13,377 nt of DNA from Gammaproteobacteria bacterium UBA7376 (GTDB lineage: Bacteria > Pseudomonadota > Gammaproteobacteria > Pseudomonadales > Azotimanducaceae), in NCBI GenBank assembly GCA_002470275.1, contig DKNY01000001.1, positions 1 to 13,377 on the forward strand, read 5' to 3'. Shown here piece by piece: positions 7,711 to 13,377 of this stretch. How positions within the stretch are numbered: position 1 is the stretch's first letter; each line of letters opens with the position of its first letter. A program made the position numbers and the translations under genes. The notes under the pieces were generated by a model, which did not search any database, had not been told where the DNA came from, and was given only the letters and a program-made list of their open reading frames with translations.

Positions 7711-8495
7711 TGCCGACTACGGAAGCAACACTGTATGAAATCAAAGAGGGGGCGGCCTGGATAACCCTCAACCGACCCGAGAGTCGCAACGCCCTGTCCG
7801 CTGCCCTGGTGACAGAGGTCCATGATCACCTGGCTGCAGCCAACGCGGACGATAGGGTGCGCTGCATTGTGCTTACCGGCAACGGCCCTGCTTTTTGTGC
7901 CGGAGCTGATTTGAAAAGTCCTCCGGGGCAGCTGTCTGAGGGTTCAGATCGAGCGGTTCCTTTTGGCGATGTCATGACGGCCATGATGGAGAGCCCTAAG
8001 CCGGTGATCACTGCCGTAAACGGCGCGGCTTTTGCTGGCGGCCTGGGCCTGGTGGGCGCATCCGATATTGTGATCACGCGCGAGGATGCTCAGTTCAGCT
8101 TTAGCGAAGTTCGCATTGGCGTCATCCCGGCCCTCATTTCAGTGGTTTGTCTGCCTAAATTGGGGACGCACAACGGCATGAAGCTGTTCCTCACCGGAGA
8201 GCGATTTGATGGTCACCAGGCAGTAACCCTGGGCATGGCTCATCGAGCCGTTCCTGCCGAGGCTCTGCACGCGGCTGTTTTGGAGGAAGTGGCCATGATC
8301 AACCTAGGTGGCCCAATTGCTGTCCAGGAATGCAAAAAACTGGTTCGTCGAGTGCCCCAGCTATCCACTGCCGACGGCTTCAAAGAAACCGCTGCGTGGA
8401 GTGCGCGCATGTTCAAATCGGATGAAGGAATGGAGGGCATGGCGTCTTTCCGAGAAAAACGAAAGCCGTCCTGGCTCACGAATAAGGAGAACTAG
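7710..8495 (+). CDS. enoyl-CoA hydratase/isomerase-family protein, probable glutaconyl-CoA-type hydratase (LiuC/AtuE-like)
   Basis: A 261-residue crotonase-fold protein. It has ITLNRPESRNALSAAL (18-33), the oxyanion-hole segments AFCAGADL (61-68) and AVNGAAFAGGLGLVGASDI (102-120), FSEVRIGVIPALIS (131-144), and the C-terminal EGMASFREKRKPSW (242-255). Of the two glutamates in classical enoyl-CoA hydratase, only the second is present (E133 in SEVRIG); the first is replaced by Gly (G113 in GGLGLV). From memory, that GLV...SEVR.G.IPA pattern is usual in methylglutaconyl-CoA and isohexenylglutaconyl-CoA hydratases, so it supports the pathway reading and does not suggest a defect. It would add water to the carboxylated glutaconyl-type product of the preceding carboxylase. 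The start overlaps the previous stop by one base (TAATG), and AtuA follows after 5 bp. Confidence 0.92.
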   Translation: MPTTEATLYEIKEGAAWITLNRPESRNALSAALVTEVHDHLAAANADDRVRCIVLTGNGPAFCAGADLKSPPGQLSEGSDRAVPFGDVMTAMMESPKPVITAVNGAAFAGGLGLVGASDIVITREDAQFSFSEVRIGVIPALISVVCLPKLGTHNGMKLFLTGERFDGHQAVTLGMAHRAVPAEALHAAVLEEVAMINLGGPIAVQECKKLVRRVPQLSTADGFKETAAWSARMFKSDEGMEGMASFREKRKPSWLTNKEN

Positions 8496-8500
8496 AGATC

Positions 8501-10273
8501 GTGTCAGATATTATAAGAATAGCGAACTGCAGCGGCTTTTATGGCGACCGTCTGGATGCGGCCAAGGAAATGGTCGATGGCGGACCCATAGATGTGCTGA
8601 CCGGTGATTACCTAGCGGAACTCACCATGTCCATTCTCTACAGCCAGCAGCAAACCCGGGGCGAGCATACCGGCTATGTCGGAACCTTTCTGAAGCAGCT
8701 TCAGGCCGTCGCCCAGACCTGCCAGGAAAAAAACATCAAAATCGTCACCAACGCTGGCGGATTGAATCCCAGCAGCATGGCTGCAGAAGTGGAAAAAATT
8801 CTGGCTGAGCTGGGCGTTGAAATGAAGGTTGCCTACATTGACGGGGATAACCTGCTTGAGGACCTCGAGACTCTTCAGACCGAAGGTGAGGCATTGACCA
8901 ACCTGGACACTGGCGTTGCCCTCGCGGATAGCGATCAGAAAACGCTAACGGCCAATGCTTACCTGGGAGCTTGGGGCATCAAAGAGGCCTTGGATCAGGG
9001 GGCCGATATCGTTATCTGCCCTCGCGTGACCGATGCGGCCGTCGTGATCGGTCCCGCTGCCTGGAAGTTTAACTGGCAGCGCAACGACTATGATGCCTTG
9101 GCCGGTGCACTCACTGCCGGTCATATTATCGAATGCGGCGCACAGTGTTGCGGTGGCAACTATGCGTTTTTTGAGGAAGTGCCGAGTTTCCGCAACGTGG
9201 GTTATCCCATCGCGGAAATCGAAGCCAACGGCAACTTTACCGTCACTAAACACCCCGGCACTGGCGGACTCATTTCTGAGGGCACGGTGAAAGCCCAACT
9301 GCTCTATGAAATTTCTACTCCCGCTTACTACAACCCGGATGTGATTGCCCATTTCGACACCATGAAGATCGAACAGCAGGGGGAAGACCGGGTCTATGTG
9401 AGCGACTGCCGAGGCAGTTCACCACCGCCAACCCACAAGGTCTGCATCAATACGATGGGGCCCTACAAGCAGTCGATGGAAACTTTGCTGACCGGACTGG
9501 ATATCGAGCGTAAGGCGGAACGCTTTCTCGATGCTGTCTTCCATAACCTCGGCGGACGTGAGCAATTCGACGACATCGATATTCATTTGATTCGCAGCGA
9601 TCAAGATGACCCAGAGAGCAACGAGGTCGCACACGCCGCCCTGCGCGTTACCGTGACCAGCGAGGACCCCTCAAAATTTGGGCGCATCTTTGCTGCCAAG
9701 GTTACCGAACTGGGTCTTGCGGGTATTCCGGGTAATACGGCGCGCGGCGCTGCAGGCTTTAACGGCACTCCAGCCATTATTCACTGGCCTGCACTGATCG
9801 ATAGCCAAAGGCTGACCGAGCGCGTGCACCTAGGCGGAAAGGTGACAGAGGTGCTGCCTACCCAGCGTCTGGCGCTAGAGGAAATCTACTATCAGGAAAC
9901 ACCGGCCAGCATTGCGCCGGCGCCAACCGGCCCAACAAAGCGCATCCATCTGGGGCGGCTGTTCGGGGCACGATCTGGGGACAAAGGCGGCAACGCTAAC
10001 GTTGGCGTTTGGGCACTGACCGACGAGAGCTTCAGCTTCCTTTATCACTATTTGACCGTGGAGGAGTTCAAGCGTCTGGTGCCCGACTTCGGCCAGTACG
10101 AAGTCGAACGCTTCGAGATGCCTAACCTGCGCGCTCTGAATTTCTATATCAAGGGTGTGCTGGGCACCGGCGCAGCATCTAACCATCGCATCGACAAACA
10201 GGCCAAAACCCTGGGCGAATACCTTCGCGCAAAATATATCGAGGTCCCGGAGCAACTGGCGGAGGGGCTTTAG
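8501..10273 (+). CDS. atuA: acyclic terpene utilisation AtuA-family protein (DUF1446)
   Basis: A 590-residue AtuA-family protein. The large N-terminal domain begins IRIANCSGFYGDRLDAAKEM and continues with VDGGPIDVLTGDYLAELTMS, TNAGGLNPSSMA, VICPRVTDAAVVIGPAAW and GAQCCGGNYAFF. A smaller C-terminal AtuA-like domain carries GARSGDKGGNANVGVWA (about 490-506) and ends in IKGVLGTGAASNHRIDKQAK. The start is a GTG with AAGGAG 11 nt upstream, 5 bp after the hydratase stop. AtuA is needed for citronellol/geraniol growth in Pseudomonas and has been placed at or near cleavage of the 3-hydroxy-3-isohexenylglutaryl-CoA intermediate; its chemistry is poorly established. Here it lies last in a carboxylase-hydratase operon, as expected for the step after hydration. 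The gene symbol is given for family membership only; homologues also occur with carboxylases in organisms not known to use terpenes. Confidence 0.9.
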   Translation: MSDIIRIANCSGFYGDRLDAAKEMVDGGPIDVLTGDYLAELTMSILYSQQQTRGEHTGYVGTFLKQLQAVAQTCQEKNIKIVTNAGGLNPSSMAAEVEKILAELGVEMKVAYIDGDNLLEDLETLQTEGEALTNLDTGVALADSDQKTLTANAYLGAWGIKEALDQGADIVICPRVTDAAVVIGPAAWKFNWQRNDYDALAGALTAGHIIECGAQCCGGNYAFFEEVPSFRNVGYPIAEIEANGNFTVTKHPGTGGLISEGTVKAQLLYEISTPAYYNPDVIAHFDTMKIEQQGEDRVYVSDCRGSSPPPTHKVCINTMGPYKQSMETLLTGLDIERKAERFLDAVFHNLGGREQFDDIDIHLIRSDQDDPESNEVAHAALRVTVTSEDPSKFGRIFAAKVTELGLAGIPGNTARGAAGFNGTPAIIHWPALIDSQRLTERVHLGGKVTEVLPTQRLALEEIYYQETPASIAPAPTGPTKRIHLGRLFGARSGDKGGNANVGVWALTDESFSFLYHYLTVEEFKRLVPDFGQYEVERFEMPNLRALNFYIKGVLGTGAASNHRIDKQAKTLGEYLRAKYIEVPEQLAEGL

Positions 10274-10279
10274 CCCCTC
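10262..10279. terminator. short GC hairpin at the end of the AtuA gene, possible two-way terminator
   Basis: GAGGGGCT-TT-AGCCCCTC is a perfect 8-bp inverted repeat, realistically a 7-bp stem with a TTTA loop. It contains the AtuA stop codon (TAG at 10271-10273). It lies in the 30-bp gap before the end of the convergent esterase gene, where a shared terminator would be expected. No T-run follows on either strand, so it is not a classical intrinsic terminator; it may still pause polymerase or block 3' exonucleases. Confidence 0.4.
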
Positions 10280-10303
10280 AACGCCTGCTAGGGTTCAGCG
10301 GGC

Positions 10304-11827
10304 TTACCTCGCGTTCCGGCGCATTCGATAGTGCGCCTCGACCAGGTCTAGCTTATCTGCCAGAACCCCGGCCTCTGCGCGATCTTCGCCACCAAAAACC
10401 AGCCAGGTCTCTGAGCCAGTATCGTAGCTTGGCCAAGGAATTAGGCCCTCCCCGTTAGGGTCTGCATTGCGCGCAAAGTTCAACCAATACGCCTGCATCC
10501 TCTTGGCTAGACCGCTGATCTCGGCGTCCTCACTGCCCGCGCCATTCCAAAAAATATAGGAATCAGCACCGTGTGGGGTGCCCGGCAAAGACGCCGCCTT
10601 GGCGGCGGCGGGAGCGTCCACGTAGTAAAGCCAGGCGGCATTGCCACCCTTTGCGACCGCCCGGCCCGTGACCCTGGCGGCCAATAAGTAGCGATTGTCG
10701 CCAAACATGCGCATCAACCCGAGACGTCGTTGCACCGCAAAGTCCTGCGCATAGGCGGCTTTCACCCGAGGCATGAAGTCCCGGTAGTAATCCGCATAGG
10801 CGTCCAAGGTGATCCCCGAAGCAGGCATCACCGAACCCTCGAAACTATTGCCCCCCATGATCAGAGGAACATCGTGGGCCCTGCCAGCTTCGGCCAAAGC
10901 CGCGGGTTCATCCTCCAGGGTCACGCCATCAACTATAGGCAGCTGAAAACCGCTCAGCGCCAGCACCAGATCGGCCGCCGGTAAAGCTCTTAGAGCGTCC
11001 TCACCGTCCAGATCTGCATTGATTCTTGCCACCAGCGAAGCGCCGATTTCCTCCGCTGCTGCTGGGGCTCCCAGGTCCATTTCAAGTACATCCGATGACG
11101 GCAGCTTATTCGATCTGGGCAGCGCCCAGGTGCCGTAACCGCTCTGAGCGATGACACGATGAAACAGGCCCTTCGCGTCGGGCGTCACCATCAGCATGTT
11201 GACCGCCATACCGCCAGCAGAAACGCCAAAGATGGTGACCTTGTCCGGATCGCCACCAAAGCCGGCTATATTTTTTTGCACCCATTCCAAGCCCGCCACC
11301 ATGTCTTGAAGACCAAAATTAGCTTCAGAGGCCGGTAGCAGCGGATGCGCAAAGAAACCCAACGGACCCAGGCGATAATTTAGCGACACGACTACTACCC
11401 CCTGCCGCGCTAAAACTTCTCCCGCAATTAGTCCGCTACCCGAGCGCAGGCCACCCCCATGAAACCAGACCATAACCGGGCGCTTTGCATCACCCAGTCC
11501 CGGTGTCCATACATTAAGGCCTAAGCAATCCTCCCCACCGACCGCCGAACCCTGCTGCCCGCGGACAGCCTGTATACACACCGGCATAAAACGTTGGGCC
11601 TGTCTCTCCCCTGTGTGGGCCAAAGGCGCACTGGGTGGCTGCCAGCGCAAATTGCCAACCGGTGGCTGGGCGTAGGGCATCCCACGGAATACCGCTAACC
11701 CTTCCTCTCGTTGGCCGACGAACACACCCTGCTCGGTAGTGACCCGCAACGCACCCTCTCCAAAAGCCGTAAGGGATTGGCATACGAACATGACGCACCA
11801 AACCCGGACCGCTGTTTTCACCCTCAT
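10304..11827 (-). CDS. secreted type-B carboxylesterase (carboxylesterase/lipase family)
   Basis: A 507-residue alpha/beta-hydrolase of the large carboxylesterase-B type. An N-terminal signal peptide is visible (MRVKTAVRVWCVMFVCQ, probable cut after AFG at 21-23), so it should act outside the cytoplasm. The mature part shows FRGMPYAQPPVGNLRW (47-62), EDCLGLNVW (99-107), the oxyanion hole WFHGGG (121-126), LNYRLGPLGFF (149-159), the nucleophile S203 in FGVSAGG, the acid E330 in GGNSFEGS and H419 in GTPHGADSYIFW. The triad is complete. Cys84 and Cys101 probably form the usual N-terminal disulfide. The nucleophile elbow has Val where many relatives have Glu (GESAGG), which the family pattern allows. 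The ATG follows GAGGGG with about 8 nt spacing. It could release acids or alcohols from esters that feed the neighbouring CoA pathway, but this link is only positional. Confidence 0.92.
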   Translation of the reverse strand: MRVKTAVRVWCVMFVCQSLTAFGEGALRVTTEQGVFVGQREEGLAVFRGMPYAQPPVGNLRWQPPSAPLAHTGERQAQRFMPVCIQAVRGQQGSAVGGEDCLGLNVWTPGLGDAKRPVMVWFHGGGLRSGSGLIAGEVLARQGVVVVSLNYRLGPLGFFAHPLLPASEANFGLQDMVAGLEWVQKNIAGFGGDPDKVTIFGVSAGGMAVNMLMVTPDAKGLFHRVIAQSGYGTWALPRSNKLPSSDVLEMDLGAPAAAEEIGASLVARINADLDGEDALRALPAADLVLALSGFQLPIVDGVTLEDEPAALAEAGRAHDVPLIMGGNSFEGSVMPASGITLDAYADYYRDFMPRVKAAYAQDFAVQRRLGLMRMFGDNRYLLAARVTGRAVAKGGNAAWLYYVDAPAAAKAASLPGTPHGADSYIFWNGAGSEDAEISGLAKRMQAYWLNFARNADPNGEGLIPWPSYDTGSETWLVFGGEDRAEAGVLADKLDLVEAHYRMRRNAR

Positions 11828-11999
11828 TAGTCAATCCCCTCATCGAAAAAGAGGACCATATCAGTTAATTCAATGTTGGGCTGCGCAGCATCAAATCCCT
11901 CTCAAAGGGTCTGTCTAGCGGGAAGATGAGGTGCTTTCCGAGCTCTAGGTTATGCGGCAGAATGTTCTCTGGAGAGAGGGTTACGACGGAGGACGAGCG
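11828..11999. promoter_or_regulatory. divergent intergenic region between the esterase and the exported protein
   Basis: A 172-bp gap with outward-facing genes on both sides, so it must contain both promoters unless the genes are silent. I see no convincing -35/-10 pair. Small dyads occur: CCTC-N9-GAGG (about 11838-11854) and CCCT-N5-AGGG in TCCCTCTCAAAGGG. On the minus strand TTGAAT (in the ATTGAATTAAC stretch near 11870) could be a -35-like box without a clear -10. The right end carries GGAGG, which serves the start at 12000. Confidence 0.3.
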
Positions 12000-13088
12000 A
12001 TGATACTTAATCAAGCCTGGATTTTTTTAGCAGCAATAGTGATCGCGCTGATCACTACCCCACTGCATGCCGAGACCAAACGCACCAGCTCGGGTAAGCC
12101 CGACCTGTCTGGCACCTATGATACGGGCACCCTGACCCCCCTCGAACGCCCGGAGTTTCTCGGGTCCGTCTCTTATGTTTACCCGTGGGTAGCGGAAATC
12201 GGCAATTGGATTGCGAAAACGGGTAAAGAATATTTAGAGCAGCGCAAAAGCGACCCGAACAGAGCCGCGCCACCCAAGGGCGGTGAGGGAGACCTCGGGG
12301 GTGCAGCTGGCGGTACCGGTGGCTATAACGCCTTTTACATTGACCTGGGCGATTCTCTGACGGTGGTCGACGGCGTCGTACCAACCTCCATCATTTATGA
12401 TCCACCCAATGGGCGGCAGCCTCAGCGTTCAGCCAACTTTATGAGCCAGGTAAGAAAGTTCTATCCCAGCGCCTTCCACCAGAATACCGGCACGGCTACT
12501 TGGCTAGACACCGAAGGGCCAGGACCCTTTGATGGACCAGAAAGCGTTGGGCTGCCTGAGCGCTGCCTGCTCAGCTTTGCGTCCACCGTGCCAACCATTC
12601 CCAGCCTCTATAATAACTACAAGCGGATTGTTCAGACGGATACTCACGTCATGATTCTTCAGGAAATGGTGCATCACGCCCGCGTTATCCGCATTGACTC
12701 CGAGCATAATTCGGATGACAACAGACATTGGCTTGGAGACTCTATTGGCTATTGGGATGGAGACGTATTGGTCGTGGAAACCAAAAACTTTAAGCCCGTG
12801 AGCAGCCTGCCTGGCGCGACCGAAAACCTTCATGTGGTCGAGCGATTTAGCAGAAAGCCAAATGGGGACCTAGACTACGACTTTACCGTCAACGACCCAG
12901 AAGCCTGGGCAGCGCCATGGAGCGGCCGATACCAGTGGCGTGCCAGCGACAACAAAGTTTACGAATACGCCTGCCATGAGGGCAATTACGCCATGGGCAA
13001 TATCTTACGGGGTGCGCGATTGCTGGAGAGCGAGTGGCAAGAGGAGACGGCCGCGATTTCCCCGGACAGTGCGGGTGGCGTGCCCTAG
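12000..13088 (+). CDS. exported protein of unknown function
   Basis: A 362-residue protein from the ATG at 12000, which has GGAGG 7 nt upstream. An in-frame ATG at 11952 lacks such a site and would place 16 polar residues before the signal peptide. The signal peptide (MILNQAWIFLAAIVIALITT, cleavage after LHA at residue 24) points to export. The mature protein opens with SGKPDLSGTYDTGTLTPLER, has a Gly-rich stretch (94-108), RCLLS (188-192), EMVHHARVIRID (222-233), HWLGDSIGYWDGDVLVVE (243-260), NLHVVERFSR (276-285), TVNDP (296-300) and YEYACHEGNYAMGNILRGAR (321-340). I recognise these blocks as recurring in secreted proteins of many soil and marine bacteria, but know no assigned function. The His, Glu and Cys residues in them could bind a metal or form an active site; this is speculation. 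It is divergent from the esterase, so the two may be co-regulated. Confidence 0.85.
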   Translation: MILNQAWIFLAAIVIALITTPLHAETKRTSSGKPDLSGTYDTGTLTPLERPEFLGSVSYVYPWVAEIGNWIAKTGKEYLEQRKSDPNRAAPPKGGEGDLGGAAGGTGGYNAFYIDLGDSLTVVDGVVPTSIIYDPPNGRQPQRSANFMSQVRKFYPSAFHQNTGTATWLDTEGPGPFDGPESVGLPERCLLSFASTVPTIPSLYNNYKRIVQTDTHVMILQEMVHHARVIRIDSEHNSDDNRHWLGDSIGYWDGDVLVVETKNFKPVSSLPGATENLHVVERFSRKPNGDLDYDFTVNDPEAWAAPWSGRYQWRASDNKVYEYACHEGNYAMGNILRGARLLESEWQEETAAISPDSAGGVP

Positions 13089-13144
13089 GACACTCCTCGC
13101 AGCAGCCGTGCCTGAGTGAACGAGCTAAGTAGGGGATCGCATCT

Positions 13145-13315
13145 ATGGCTATCGATAAGCAAGTATTTCGCAGCGGCCCCTATGCTGACTTCATCGCTCA
13201 AGCGGTGAGGGTCAACGGCGTCCTTTACAATTACCAGCCGTTCAGCCAATGGCGCCGAGATGATTGTTCGGAATCGTGGTCCCCGAGATCCCGGCAGCTA
13301 TTTCTTTGTTGCTAA
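13145..13315 (+). pseudogene. 5' fragment of a RidA (YjgF/YER057c)-family gene, frame lost
   Basis: Translation from the ATG at 13145 gives MAIDKQVFRSGPYADFIAQA followed by VRVNGVLY. This closely resembles the start of RidA-family proteins, where the next residues are normally of the LSGQV kind. Here the homology stops after residue 28 (about 13228), the frame continues as an Arg/Cys/Ser-rich sequence unlike any protein I know, and ends at TAA 13313-13315 after 56 codons. RidA proteins are about 110-130 residues and remove reactive enamine/imine intermediates. A weak GGGG lies upstream. Either the gene is a remnant joined to other DNA, or the sequence near this end is misassembled or contains an error. 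Confidence refers to the RidA-like N-terminus and the break. Confidence 0.55.
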
Positions 13316-13377
13316 TCAAGAACTGATTAAGGTTGGGGGAGAAAAACCCGAAATCGAAGGCTCCGAATTAGCTGATC
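13209..13377 (+). other. open reading segment of unknown identity in a second frame, running off the window
   Basis: From the TGA at 13206-13208 onward, this frame stays open to the right edge (56 codons) and reads as a plausible protein: ASFTITSRSANGAEMIVRN, then GPRDPGSYFFVANQELIKVG, then GEKPEIEGSELAD. It is shifted relative to the RidA-like frame and takes over about where the RidA homology ends. I do not recognise the family. There is no start codon at its beginning; the first in-frame ATG is inside it (about 13260). It may be the interior of another gene joined to the RidA fragment by deletion or by an assembly error. Confidence 0.3.

Noticed and set aside
8945..9352. 135-codon minus-strand frame inside the AtuA gene
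   Set aside because: It is fully inside a conserved gene and shows no domain or separate ribosome site of note.
10590..10610. GCCGCC-TT-GGCGGC inverted repeat
   Set aside because: It is inside the esterase coding sequence and encodes an Ala/Lys-rich stretch (APAAAKAA); the dyad is explained by GC-rich alanine codons.
11952..11999. 16-codon upstream start for the exported protein
   Set aside because: It has a poor ribosome site and would put polar residues before the signal peptide; GGAGG precedes the ATG at 12000.
1..13377. Search for a defence system, mobile element, CRISPR array, riboswitch or RNA gene
   Set aside because: No transposase, integrase, phage, toxin-antitoxin or restriction-like protein, no regular repeats and no tRNA or rRNA-like segments were seen; nearly all the DNA is taken up by metabolic genes.

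Overview
The window is chromosomal DNA from a proteobacterium, most likely a marine-type gammaproteobacterium. I infer this from gene content, moderately high GC judged by eye, Shine-Dalgarno-led starts and tightly packed operons; nothing in the window fixes the taxonomy. There are no RNA genes, insertion sequences, CRISPR arrays or phage genes. It is a catabolic region for CoA-activated acids, with two probably exported proteins beside it.

Layout: positions 1-3968 are a minus-strand series, in transcription order a TetR-family regulator, a catalytic-type acyl-CoA dehydrogenase (ACAD), a second ACAD that looks like a non-catalytic partner, a glutathione S-transferase-like protein, and the start of a luciferase-like (LLM) flavin/F420 oxidoreductase cut by the window edge. 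Positions 3969-4081 are a divergent promoter region. Positions 4082-10273 are a compact plus-strand operon: biotin-dependent carboxyltransferase subunit, biotin carboxylase/BCCP subunit, enoyl-CoA hydratase-family protein and an AtuA-family (DUF1446) protein. Positions 10304-11827 (minus) encode a secreted type-B carboxylesterase that converges on this operon. A 172-bp divergent gap separates it from a 362-residue exported protein of a family I know only as uncharacterised (12000-13088, plus). The last 230 bases hold the start of a RidA-like gene that loses its reading frame and its homology after about 28 codons.

How the genes work together: dehydrogenation, carboxylation, hydration and an AtuA-family protein are the same steps, from the same families, as in acyclic terpene (Atu) catabolism; the first three also match leucine/isovalerate (Liu) catabolism. 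In both known pathways an alpha,beta-unsaturated, beta-methyl-branched acyl-CoA is carboxylated at the methyl branch, hydrated and cleaved. The divergent TetR gene is the obvious candidate regulator of both arms. Two features differ from the textbook Atu cluster: the dehydrogenase step appears to be a two-gene heteromeric enzyme of the kind known from actinobacterial steroid degradation, and a GST and an LLM oxidoreductase are attached. The acyl-CoA synthetase, short-chain dehydrogenases and thiolase expected for a full pathway are not in the window. The substrate is therefore unknown; a methyl-branched isoprenoid or alicyclic acid is the reasonable guess.
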